DNA of 64,000 bases from Nitrospirota bacterium (GCA_016234115.1 JACRHD010000065.1:62001-126000); one strand, 5' to 3'. Shown: positions 50,353 through 59,294, counted from the stretch's first letter. The notes: a model not told the origin generated them from the sequence alone. Made by a program: numbers and translations.

Positions 50353-51246
50353 ATGGATAACGGAAAGATTCACGACTGCATAATCATAGGCTCGGGGCCG
50401 GGCGGGCTGCAGGCCGCGATCTATCTCGGAAGGTATAACAGGGACGTCCTTCTCATAGACAGGGGCGGGGGCAGGACGAGGCATGCAAAATTTATCCGGA
50501 ACTTCCTGACGCAAAAAGAGATTTCAGGAAATGAAATAATAGAGCTCGGCATTGAACAGGCAAAGAGTTTTAATGTTCAGATAATAAAAGGCGCGGTCTC
50601 GAAGGTCCTGAAAAAGGACCATTTTGAGGTCAGCGCCGGAGACGATATTTATCTTTCAAGGTTCGTGATCGTGTCTTCCGGAGTTTATGACAACTTCCCA
50701 CCCATTGAAAACGTTCATAAGTTCCTGGGCGCGGGTTTCTATACCTGCGTTGATTGTGACGGATACAATACCACCGGCAGGAAATTAGTAATTATCGGCA
50801 ATTCCCTCAAGACAGTGCACCTCGCCTTCGGCATGAAGGAGATGTTCACCAAAGACATAACGGTCATCCTCTATTCCGACAAGGTCCCTGATGAATACAG
50901 GGAAGAGATGGCCGATGAGAACATACCTCTGATAATAGGACGTCCCGAGAGGATCATAGGCGACAGGAGTATAGAGGCGATTGAAATGAAAGACGGACAC
51001 AGGATTGAATGCGAAGTCATCATGTCGAACTTCGGCTATAAGCTGAATGATTCATTTCTTTCCGGGTTGGACCTGAAAAGGGACGCGAAGAATTTCAAGT
51101 ATGCCGTAAACGTCCATTACGAATCGTCCCTCAGCGGTCTGTATATCGTCGGCCCGCTCAACACAGGCCCCGACCAGGCCGTCGTTGCGGCTGGAGAAGG
51201 GGCGTCTGCGGCGATAGATATGAAGAAGAGATTGCTGGAGATATGA
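50353..51246 (+). CDS. Thioredoxin-reductase-like FAD/NAD(P) oxidoreductase
   Basis: HDCIIIGSGPGGLQAAIYLGRYNRDVLLID; FYTCVDCDGYNTTGRKLVIIGNS. ORF track starts at 50203; likely ATG at 50353. Confidence 0.88.
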   Translation: MDNGKIHDCIIIGSGPGGLQAAIYLGRYNRDVLLIDRGGGRTRHAKFIRNFLTQKEISGNEIIELGIEQAKSFNVQIIKGAVSKVLKKDHFEVSAGDDIYLSRFVIVSSGVYDNFPPIENVHKFLGAGFYTCVDCDGYNTTGRKLVIIGNSLKTVHLAFGMKEMFTKDITVILYSDKVPDEYREEMADENIPLIIGRPERIIGDRSIEAIEMKDGHRIECEVIMSNFGYKLNDSFLSGLDLKRDAKNFKYAVNVHYESSLSGLYIVGPLNTGPDQAVVAAGEGASAAIDMKKRLLEI

Positions 51247-51249
51247 AAA

Positions 51250-51361
51250 GGGCAAAGGGCATAGCGCATAGGGCAAAGAGCTGAGAGCATAGTGCAAAAT
51301 ATTAAACTCTATGCCCGATGCGCATTGCCGCCCTTTGCCCTCTGCGCTTTGCCCTTTGCCC
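51250..51361. repeat. Inverted heptamer array (GGGCAWA... / ...TTTGCCC) after the reductase gene
   Basis: gggcaaa gggcata gcgcata gggcaaa gagctga gagcata gtgcaaa / tatgccc gatgcgc attgccg .. tttgccc tctgcgc tttgccc tttgccc; arms complementary. Confidence 0.9.
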
Positions 51362-51370
51362 TGCAACAGC

Positions 51371-51429
51371 GTAGCGTCGGGGTTTATCCCCGTGTCGAAA
51401 AAGCCGCCCCCAATTAATGAGGGCGCTAC
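51371..51429. repeat. GTAGCGTCGGGG...GGGCGCTAC element, copy B
   Basis: GTAGCGTCGGGGTTTATCCCCGTGTCGAAAAAGCCGCCCCCAATTAATGAGGGCGCTAC; aligns with 33484-33539. Confidence 0.85.
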
Positions 51430-52004
51430 AACAGCCGGTACGGATACGCCCTCTTTACCCACTCGCTTGTCGGGTAATGCTTTTTCAGTTTTTCATACGC
51501 GTCTTTAAGCGGCTGTGCCGTATGCGTGCTCTTGTACCCGCAGACCCCCTGCAGATACAACGCCTCGGGAGCGAAGTCGCTCTTGGGAAATTCAGTTAGC
51601 AGGTTATCGAGGTATACGAGCGCTTTGTCGACCTGGTCAGTGTTGAAACATGCCTTTGCGATCCCGAGATACAGCGATGAGATCAATTCGTCCGGCGGCA
51701 GAAAGCCCACGGTCCTGTGATGCTCCTTCCCATCCGAATCAAGTGTGACAAGGGTGGGCGTCCATTTGACGCTGAATTCATCGGACAGCGGCCTGGCGTC
51801 AAACGATACCCTCAGCGGCACGAAATGCTGCTCGATAAAATTTATTACTTTTGTATCAGGATACGTAACTGCATCCATCTGCTGACACCCTATTCAGCCG
51901 GGGTTGAAAAAATCGAGCATTACATATTTTTTCCCGGCCTTTGCCCTCGACAGGGCCTTCTTCATGTCCGTTTCCCATACAATCTTCTTCTCCATGACCG
52001 ACAT
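51426..52004 (-). CDS. Thioredoxin-like protein with C-terminal TPR-like region; candidate selenoprotein (UIGC)
   Basis: One frame continues through TGA at 51894-51896: MSVMEKKIVWETDMKKALSRAKAGKKYVMLDFFNPG-U-IGCQQMDAVTYPDTKVINFIEQHFVPLRVSFDARPL... SD CGGAGGTG before the ATG at 52004. The ORF track splits it at the UGA (51894..52103 and 51426..51878). Confidence 0.75.
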
Positions 52005-52023
52005 AATTACACCTCCGTTTTTA

Positions 52024-52227
52024 GGGTCAAGGGTCAGGGGGCAAAGGTCAGGGGTAAGGGTCAGGGGTAAGACCGTACCCCGAACCATGCCGCTTGATCC
52101 CACAACTAAAAGATAGTTTCGAATTTGCCGGACGGATATGATTTAAATCATATGCAGGTATCTGCCCCTTGACCCTTGCCCCCTGCCCCTTGACCCTCTT
52201 TTTGCCTTGCCCCGTGACCCCTGACCC
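52024..52227. repeat. Split inverted heptamer arrays (GGGTCAR / YTGACCC) around the promoter region of the Trx-like gene and ftsH
   Basis: gggtcaa gggtcag ggggcaa aggtcag gggtaag ggtcagg (52024-52065) and ctgcccc ttgaccc ttgcccc ctgcccc ttgaccc ... ttgcccc gtgaccc ctgaccc (52162-52227). Confidence 0.9.
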
Positions 52228-52250
52228 TTTTTGTTATATAATTATTACCA

Positions 52251-54140
52251 ATGGATGACCTGAAAAAATCCGTGTCGGAGAAGATGAAGAACCCCCAGTG
52301 GAAACTCTTCTTCGCGATAATGCTCTCGGTAATCTTTCTGTTTATCTGGGGCAGGCTCGGCAATATCAACGACCGGAAAGAAGAATTCACAATCAGCTAC
52401 AGCCAGTTTCTCGAACAGCTCAAGGCCGGCAATATTCATTCCGTGACCATACAGAATCTGCAGGTAAACGGCGAGCTCGCAAAAGAGACCTCTGTTGAGC
52501 TTCCGGCGGAACAGGGACCCCGGCAGGTAAAATATTTTCAGACGTTCCTGCCGTCCTTTCAGGGAGAGGACATATTGACGGCGCTCAGGGAAAAGGGCGT
52601 ACTGATAAATGTAGAGCCCCCTGAGAAGATGTCCCCTTTCTGGCAGGTGGTGATGGGGATACTGCCCTGGGTGCTGATCATAGGGATATGGTTCCTGATC
52701 ATGAGGGGCGCCCAGCGCGTCCAGGGCGGCCCGGGAGGTCTTTTTTCCTTCGGCGCGAGCAAGGCCAAATTACATAACGTTGAAAAACCTCAGGTAACTT
52801 TTAAAGATGTGGCTGGGTTGGAGAACTCCAAGAAGGAACTTGAGGAAACCATAGAATTTCTCAAAAATCCCCAGAAATTCAAAAAACTCGGGGCCAAGGT
52901 CCCAAAGGGCGTGCTTCTCATCGGTCCTCCTGGCACAGGAAAGACCCTCCTGGCCCGCGCAATTGCGGGCGAGGCGGGGGTCCCTTTTTACAGCATCAGC
53001 GCATCGGAATTTATAGAGATGTTTGTAGGTGTCGGGGCCTCGCGCGTAAGGGACATGTTCAAAAAGGCGAAGGCCAATCCCCCGAGCATCATATTTATAG
53101 ACGAGATCGACGCGGTCGGACGCACACGCGGCGCTGGTTTCGGCGGCGGACATGATGAAAGAGAACAGACCCTGAATCAGCTCCTGAGCGAGCTGGACGG
53201 TTTTGAGCCGCATGAAGAAGTAATTGTCATAGCCGCGACCAACAGGCCCGATGTACTGGACCCCGCTCTTCTGAGGCCGGGACGCTTTGACAGGCATGTC
53301 GTCATTGACAGGCCGGGACTAAAAGACAGAAAAGCCATACTTGAAGTGCATGTCAGAAACAAGGTGCTTGGCGATCAGGTGGATCTTGATAAATTAGCAA
53401 GGGGTACCCCCGGCACGTCAGGCGCCGACCTTGAAAATCTCGCAAACGAAGCGGCCCTCATTGCCATAAGAAAAAATAAAGAAAAAATCGATATGGGAGA
53501 TTTTGAAGAAGCTCTGGATAAAATACTTATGGGGACCGTGAGGGAAGAGACCATCAGTGAACTGGAAAAGCGTATAACGGCATACCATGAGTCCGGACAT
53601 GCCCTTGTCGCCCATGAACTTCCGGGTACGGACCCGATCCATAAGGTCAGTATTATCCCGAGAGGTATGGCAATGGGCGTAACACAGCTTCTGCCTGAAG
53701 AAGACAGACATTACTATCCCAAAGCATACCTGATGAACAAACTCTGCGTTGCCCTCGCAGGAAGAGTTGCCGAGAAAATCGTCTTTAATGACACAAGCAC
53801 GGGGGCGCAGAATGATCTGAAGGAGGCTTCTTCCCTTGCTGAAAAGATGGTGTCTCAATGGGGCATGAGCGACAAAGTGGGGCCGGTAAATCTGGGCCGG
53901 GCCGAGGAACATCCTTTTTTAGGAAGAGAACTCGCGCTGCCTAAGCGTTACAGTGAAGATTTGGCCTGGCTCATGGACCAGGAAATACGACAATTAATAG
54001 TTGACGCCGAAGCAAGGGCAGATGAGATATTGAGGCCGAAAAGGAACCTTCTTGATAAGATCGCCGAATCCCTGCTGAAAGAAGAAGTCCTGGAGAGAGA
54101 AGATATCGAGAGGATAATAAAAGAGGCGAAATCATTGTAG
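52251..54140 (+). CDS. ftsH: ATP-dependent zinc metalloprotease FtsH
   Basis: [51 protein letters not shown]; 629 aa. Confidence 0.98.
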   Translation: MDDLKKSVSEKMKNPQWKLFFAIMLSVIFLFIWGRLGNINDRKEEFTISYSQFLEQLKAGNIHSVTIQNLQVNGELAKETSVELPAEQGPRQVKYFQTFLPSFQGEDILTALREKGVLINVEPPEKMSPFWQVVMGILPWVLIIGIWFLIMRGAQRVQGGPGGLFSFGASKAKLHNVEKPQVTFKDVAGLENSKKELEETIEFLKNPQKFKKLGAKVPKGVLLIGPPGTGKTLLARAIAGEAGVPFYSISASEFIEMFVGVGASRVRDMFKKAKANPPSIIFIDEIDAVGRTRGAGFGGGHDEREQTLNQLLSELDGFEPHEEVIVIAATNRPDVLDPALLRPGRFDRHVVIDRPGLKDRKAILEVHVRNKVLGDQVDLDKLARGTPGTSGADLENLANEAALIAIRKNKEKIDMGDFEEALDKILMGTVREETISELEKRITAYHESGHALVAHELPGTDPIHKVSIIPRGMAMGVTQLLPEEDRHYYPKAYLMNKLCVALAGRVAEKIVFNDTSTGAQNDLKEASSLAEKMVSQWGMSDKVGPVNLGRAEEHPFLGRELALPKRYSEDLAWLMDQEIRQLIVDAEARADEILRPKRNLLDKIAESLLKEEVLEREDIERIIKEAKSL

Positions 54141-54165
54141 GGGCGACCCGGCGGGTTGCCCCTGC
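54137..54165. repeat. GTAGGGGCGACCC palindrome overlapping the ftsH stop codon
   Basis: GTAGGGGCGACCCGGCGGGTTGCCCCTGC. Confidence 0.85.
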
Positions 54166-54181
54166 GGATGGAGAGGTATCC

Positions 54182-55321
54182 TTGGACCATAAAAACATAA
54201 TAAACGAATTCACCCTCCGCGACGACATCATCTACCTCAACCACGCCGGCGTGTCTCCCTGGCCCTGGAGGACCGCGAGGGCCGTGCAGAAATTCGCCGA
54301 AGAAAATATGTCGCAGGGCTCGCTTTATTATAACTGCTGGCTTGCCGTTGAAACGCAATTGCGCGAACAGGCCCGGACGTTAATCAACGCCCCTTCATGT
54401 GATGACGTCGCTCTTATGAAAAACACCTCGGAAGCGCTCTCCGTCGTGGCTTACGGGCTCGAATGGAAAGAGGGCGACAATATCGTCAGCAGCAATCTCG
54501 AATTCCCCTCCAACCGTATTGTCTGGGAATCCCTCTCTCAGAAGGGTGTGGATTTCCGTGAAGCCGACCTCCTCAGTTCATCGTGCGCCGAAGAAGCCCT
54601 GTTTTCAGCCGTGGATGAAAACACTCGTCTCATTACTATAAGCTCTGTGCAATATGCCACAGGCCTGAGGATGGATTTAAGCAGGATCGGGCAATTCTGC
54701 AGGAAACGCGGTATCCTTTTTTGCGTTGACGCCATCCAGAGTATCGGCGCCCTGCAATTTGACGCGCAGGAGATCAACGCGGACTTCGTCATGGCTGACG
54801 GACACAAATGGATGTTGGGTCCGGAAGGGCTCGCGCTCTTTTATTCGCGTCCCGACGCGCGCAAGCTCCTGCATCTCAACCAGTACGGCTGGCATATGGT
54901 CGAGGACGCGGGAAATTTCGACCGCAGGGACTGGAGCGTCGCCAGGACCGCGCGCCGCTTTGAGTGCGGCAGCCCCAACATGTTAGGCATACATGCCCTT
55001 AACGCGAGCCTTTCTCTTCTCCTTGAGGCCGGTATGGATTATGTGGAAAACGAGATACTGAAGAGGAGCGAATACCTCTTTGAGACTGTCCGCTCGAGGC
55101 CCGAGCTCGAGTTGATTACCCCCGATGCCGCGGGGCGCTTCGCCGGGATAGTCACCTTCAGACGGAAAGACGCCGATTCAGCGCTACTCTACAATCACCT
55201 CGTCAAAAATAACGTAGTATGCTCCCAGCGCGCCGGGGGGATTCGTCTTTCTCCGCACTTTTACACGCCATATGAACATCTGGACCGCGCGCTGGAGCTG
55301 GTCATAAAGTATCAGCAATAG
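54182..55321 (+). CDS. Class V aminotransferase (cysteine-desulfurase-like fold)
   Basis: IIYLNHAGVSPWPWRTARAVQKF; VDAIQSIGALQFDAQEINADFVMADGHKWMLGPEGLALFY; TTG start. Confidence 0.9.
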   Translation: MDHKNIINEFTLRDDIIYLNHAGVSPWPWRTARAVQKFAEENMSQGSLYYNCWLAVETQLREQARTLINAPSCDDVALMKNTSEALSVVAYGLEWKEGDNIVSSNLEFPSNRIVWESLSQKGVDFREADLLSSSCAEEALFSAVDENTRLITISSVQYATGLRMDLSRIGQFCRKRGILFCVDAIQSIGALQFDAQEINADFVMADGHKWMLGPEGLALFYSRPDARKLLHLNQYGWHMVEDAGNFDRRDWSVARTARRFECGSPNMLGIHALNASLSLLLEAGMDYVENEILKRSEYLFETVRSRPELELITPDAAGRFAGIVTFRRKDADSALLYNHLVKNNVVCSQRAGGIRLSPHFYTPYEHLDRALELVIKYQQ

Positions 55322-55322
55322 C

Positions 55323-55352
55323 GTAAGGGCGACCCGCCGGGTCGCCCCTACA
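55323..55352. repeat. GTAAGGGCGACCC palindrome after the aminotransferase gene
   Basis: GTAAGGGCGACCCGCCGGGTCGCCCCTAC. Confidence 0.85.
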
Positions 55353-55550
55353 TCAAGTTCACAATTTTTTCACAAATTACCATGTATAATTTTTTGTTTC
55401 GACCATGTGGCGCAATGATATCCTGAAAGGGTTATTTAATGCAAATACGATGATTGGTGCCGCAAATAGTGTTACAATAACAGCTCTTGTATAGTAATCA
55501 AAAAACTATGGCGTTCATGAATTGGAAAATAAAACTGAGATCAGGGTCGC

Positions 55551-55634
55551 GTCATTCCCGCAGTCTGTTTAGCGGGAATCCAGGGTCTTTTGATTGAGGA
55601 ACCTGGATTCCGGCTTAAAGGCTGCCGGAATGAC
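55551..55634. repeat. GTCATTCCCGC nested palindromic repeat, copy 2, just 5' of the moxR RBS
   Basis: GTCATTCCCGCAGTCTGTTTAGCGGGAATCCAGG...CCTGGATTCCGGCTTAAAGGCTGCCGGAATGAC. Confidence 0.88.
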
Positions 55635-55654
55635 GTCTAAAGGAGGAGTTTATT

Positions 55655-56650
55655 ATGATTGACGGAGGCATTACGGCAATAAATGAAAAAGTAAGACAGG
55701 AGAGCGCTTTTGTCTATAGTCTTGTTTCGGAAATCGAGAAGGTAATTGTCGGTCAGAAATATCTCATCGAGAGACTGCTTGTGGGTCTTCTGGCAAACGG
55801 GCATGTCCTGATCGAGGGGGTGCCCGGTCTTGCAAAGACATTATCGGTAAAGGTCCTGTCCGGCGCCGTCAGGACAAAATTCCAGAGGATCCAGTTTACC
55901 CCCGACCTGCTTCCCGCCGACCTTGTAGGGACGCTGGTGTATAATCCGAAAGACGGGACCTTCACTACAAAAAAGGGACCGATATTCGCAAACATTATTC
56001 TCGCAGATGAAATAAACCGCGCGCCGGCAAAGGTCCAGAGCGCCCTGCTTGAGGCAATGCAGGAAAGGCAGGTCACCATCGGGCAGGATACGTTCCCTCT
56101 CGACGAACCGTTCATGGTGCTTGCCACGCAGAACCCCATTGAACAGGAAGGCACATACCCGCTGCCCGAAGCGCAGATCGACAGGTTCATGCTAAAGATA
56201 AACATAACATATCCCTCCATTGAGGAAGAACACAAAATAATGAAGCGCATGGCGTTCACAGGTTCTAATCCGGAAGTGAGCGCGGTGATAACTCCCGGGG
56301 ACATCCAGAGGGCGAGAAAGGTAGTAAACGATATCTATATGGACGAGAAGATCGAGAAATATATACTCGACATTGTCTTTGCAACGCGGGAACCCAAAAA
56401 ATATAAATTGAATGATCTTGAAGGCCTGGTCCGCTTCGGCGCTTCACCGAGGGCGACGATATATCTGAACATCGCGTCAAAGGCCTACGCGTTTATTCAG
56501 GGCCGGGGATATGTCACTCCGCAGGACGTCAAATCCATAGGGCCCGACGTCCTCAGGCACAGGGTGATTGTCAGCTATGAGGCGGAGGCCGAAGAAAAGA
56601 CCTCGGACGATATCATTAAGAGAATATTTGAGGAGATAGAGGTGCCGTAG
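55655..56650 (+). CDS. MoxR-family AAA ATPase
   Basis: GHVLIEGVPGLAKTLSVKVLSGAV; LADEINRAPAKVQSALLEAMQERQVTIG; LATQNPIEQEGTYPLPEAQIDRFM. Confidence 0.96.
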   Translation: MIDGGITAINEKVRQESAFVYSLVSEIEKVIVGQKYLIERLLVGLLANGHVLIEGVPGLAKTLSVKVLSGAVRTKFQRIQFTPDLLPADLVGTLVYNPKDGTFTTKKGPIFANIILADEINRAPAKVQSALLEAMQERQVTIGQDTFPLDEPFMVLATQNPIEQEGTYPLPEAQIDRFMLKINITYPSIEEEHKIMKRMAFTGSNPEVSAVITPGDIQRARKVVNDIYMDEKIEKYILDIVFATREPKKYKLNDLEGLVRFGASPRATIYLNIASKAYAFIQGRGYVTPQDVKSIGPDVLRHRVIVSYEAEAEEKTSDDIIKRIFEEIEVP

Positions 56651-56657
56651 GGAAATA

Positions 56658-56730
56658 GTAATCAGCGATCAGCAATCAGCTTTCTGAATCAATAAAGCTG
56701 ACCGCTGAAAGCTGATTGCTGACGGCTTAT
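56658..56730. repeat. Inverted heptamer array with a perfect 16-bp stem
   Basis: TCAGCAATCAGCTTTC (56669-56684) and GAAAGCTGATTGCTGA (56707-56722). Confidence 0.92.
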
Positions 56731-56736
56731 TGTAAA

Positions 56737-57618
56737 ATGATCCCGAAAGAGATTCTACAGCAGATCCGCAGGATACAGATAACCACCTCGCGCATGGTTA
56801 CCGATGCCTTTGCAGGACATTATCACAGTGTGTTCAAAGGCAGGGGCATGGAGTTTGACGAGGTAAGGGAATATCATCCCGGCGACGACATCCGTTCCAT
56901 CGACTGGAACGTCACCGCGCGCACAGGGCGTCCCTTCATAAAGAAATTTGTCGAGGAGAGAGAGCTGACCCTCATGCTGCTGCTTGACGTGTCCGGCTCT
57001 TCTTACTTCGGAACGGTAGCCAAACTCAAAAGACGCCTGTCCGCGGAGATATGTTCCCTGCTGGCCCTGTCCGCGATAAGGAACAACGACAAGGTGGGGC
57101 TGATCATATTCACCGACCGGATAGAAAAATTCGTCCCTCCCAAAAAGGGCCTCAGCCACGTCCTGAGAATAATCAGGGAGGCTCTATACCATGGGCCGGA
57201 AGGAAAGGGCACGGATATCCCCGCGGCGCTGGAATACCTGGGCAGGGTGATAAACCGCAGCTCGGTCGCCTTTGTCATCTCCGATTTCTATGCAGCGGGG
57301 TATGAAAAGGCATTGTCCATAGCCGGCAGACGTCATGACGTAATTGCGATATCAATTACCGATCCGAGGGAAACGGACCTGCCCGACATCGGCATCGTCA
57401 ATCTTGAAGACGCGGAAACAGGAAGGAATTTCATGCTGGACACCTCCAGTCCTTCACTGAGATCAAAGTATCGCGCAAACGCGCTCAGGATATTTGAGGA
57501 AAGGCTGAAGATCTTCCGTTGCGCGAATATCGATCACGTCGGGATACACACAGATATGCCTTATGCGGCGGAACTGTACAGGTTTTTCAGGATGCGGGAA
57601 AGGAGGGTACGGACATAG
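56737..57618 (+). CDS. DUF58-domain protein
   Basis: HYHSVFKGRGMEFDEVREYHPGDDIRSIDWNVTARTGRPFIKKFVEERELTLMLLLDVSGS. Upstream TTG start at 56716 falls in the repeat. Confidence 0.94.
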   Translation: MIPKEILQQIRRIQITTSRMVTDAFAGHYHSVFKGRGMEFDEVREYHPGDDIRSIDWNVTARTGRPFIKKFVEERELTLMLLLDVSGSSYFGTVAKLKRRLSAEICSLLALSAIRNNDKVGLIIFTDRIEKFVPPKKGLSHVLRIIREALYHGPEGKGTDIPAALEYLGRVINRSSVAFVISDFYAAGYEKALSIAGRRHDVIAISITDPRETDLPDIGIVNLEDAETGRNFMLDTSSPSLRSKYRANALRIFEERLKIFRCANIDHVGIHTDMPYAAELYRFFRMRERRVRT

Positions 57619-58124
57619 AGCCGGACATCAGGGACATCAAAGGGCCGTTGAGCTATTACGACTGGACCTATCTATACATTTTCCTTGCGGCGCTTGCGCT
57701 GCTCATCATAATTTATCTTGTTGTCAAGGCCCTGAAAAAGAGAAAGAAGCCTGAAAACATAATCACTCCGCTGCGGCCCGCGCATGAGACGGCCCTTGAG
57801 GCGCTGAGGGACCTCATGAATAAAAACTACCTTAACGCCGGTAAGGCGCGCGAACATTATTTTGAGCTGTCGGACATTGTGAGACATTATGTCGAGGACC
57901 GCTTTCAATTGCGCGCCCCGGAGATGACCACGGAAGAATTCCTGCTCACGCTGCAGGATTCAAACACCTTGAATGTCGCGCAAAAAACCATTCTAAAGGA
58001 GTTCCTTTCTCACTGCGATATGGTGAAGTTCGCAAGGTATCTGCCTGATGAAGAAGAGACCGAAGCGAGTTATGAATCGGCGAAGAGATTTATTGAAGAG
58101 ACGAAGGAATCTACAAAGAGTTGA
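57519..58124 (+). CDS. DUF4381-like single-TM protein of the moxR/VWA operon; start uncertain
   Basis: DWTYLYIFLAALALLIIIYLVVKAL...MTTEEFLLTLQ; ORF overlaps DUF58, so the true start is probably further in. Confidence 0.7.
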   Translation: MREYRSRRDTHRYALCGGTVQVFQDAGKEGTDIEPDIRDIKGPLSYYDWTYLYIFLAALALLIIIYLVVKALKKRKKPENIITPLRPAHETALEALRDLMNKNYLNAGKAREHYFELSDIVRHYVEDRFQLRAPEMTTEEFLLTLQDSNTLNVAQKTILKEFLSHCDMVKFARYLPDEEETEASYESAKRFIEETKESTKS

Positions 58125-58129
58125 AATCA

Positions 58130-58272
58130 CTAAGTAGTGCAAAAGTAAAGCCACATAAGTTGTCATTCCCGCAGGCAGTAAGCGGGAATCCAGACAGGTT
58201 GAAACTGGATGCCCAATTAAGGACTTCGGGCATGACGGATGAGTCCTTAAGTGTCTCTGCTTTTGACCACTT
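58130..58272. mobile_element. MITE-like element: imperfect ~28-bp terminal inverted repeats around a GTCATTCCCGC palindrome (copy 3, 58162-58236)
   Basis: Left aagtagtgcaaaagtaaagccacataag against right RC aagtggtcaaaagcagagacacttaag; inner arms GTCATTCCCGCAGGCAGTAAGCGGGAATCCAG / CTGGATGCCCAATTAAGGACTTCGGGCATGAC. Confidence 0.6.
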
Positions 58273-58298
58273 AATAAGAGTCAGGAGTTAAGGATTAA

Positions 58299-59294
58299 AT
58301 GCATTTTCAGGACCCGTGGATATTGATATTGCTGCCTGCGGCGGCGCTGCTGGTTTTTTTAGGCAGAAGGATTGAGGCGGTCCCCTCATTTCAGTTTTCG
58401 ACGGACAAATTCGCGGACAATTTGCCGGTGACTTTCAGGATAAGGCTCCACAGGGGCCTGGTCCTCTTCAGACTGACGGCGCTCTTGCTGATAATCACAG
58501 CGCTGGCCCGTCCGCAGTCGATGCTGCAGGAGTCCTCGATAGAGACGGAAGGCGTGGACATTGTGCTGTCCGTGGATGTGTCGACTACGATGCTTGCGGA
58601 AGATTTTGACGCGGGGGTGGGCCGCAAAAGCAGGGTGGACGCGGTAAAAGACGTTGTCAGGGAATTTATCAATAACAGGCGTGACGACCGGATCGGTATC
58701 ACGGCATTTGCGGCAAGGGCATACACGGTCTCTCCCCTTACACTCGATTACGGCTGGCTGCTGCAGAATGTGGAGAGGGTGAAGGTGGGCCTGATTGAAG
58801 ACGGCACCGCAATCGGCTCCGGGATAAGCGCCGCCCTGAACAGGCTGAAGGACTCGCAGGCAAAGAGCAAGGTCGTAATTCTGCTGACTGACGGAAGAAA
58901 TAACGCGGGCACGATATCTCCATTGACGGCGGCGGAGGCCGCGGCCGCGCTGAACATTAAGGTCTATACTATCGGCGCCGGCACAAAAGGGCTTGCCCCG
59001 TTTCCCGCAAAGGACATGTTCGGCAACAAAGTTTACCGGCAGGTAAAAGTCGATATCGACGAGGAGCTCCTTAGGCAGATAGCCGCGAAAACTCACGCAA
59101 AGTATTTCAGGGCCACGGACACAAAATCATTAAGAGATATTTACATGGAGATAAACAGGCTCGAAAAATCGCACATTGAAGAAAAGGGTTACGTCGAATA
59201 CAAAGAACTGTTTCACCTGTTCCTGATACCGGGCCTGGCCCTTTTGCTCCTGGAGATTGTTTTGAACAATACTGTTTTAAGGAGGATACCGTAG
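58299..59294 (+). CDS. VWA-domain protein (BatA-like)
   Basis: VDIVLSVDVSTTMLAEDF; VILLTDGRNNAGTISPLTAAEAA; TM segments at both ends. Confidence 0.92.
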   Translation: MHFQDPWILILLPAAALLVFLGRRIEAVPSFQFSTDKFADNLPVTFRIRLHRGLVLFRLTALLLIITALARPQSMLQESSIETEGVDIVLSVDVSTTMLAEDFDAGVGRKSRVDAVKDVVREFINNRRDDRIGITAFAARAYTVSPLTLDYGWLLQNVERVKVGLIEDGTAIGSGISAALNRLKDSQAKSKVVILLTDGRNNAGTISPLTAAEAAAALNIKVYTIGAGTKGLAPFPAKDMFGNKVYRQVKVDIDEELLRQIAAKTHAKYFRATDTKSLRDIYMEINRLEKSHIEEKGYVEYKELFHLFLIPGLALLLLEIVLNNTVLRRIP

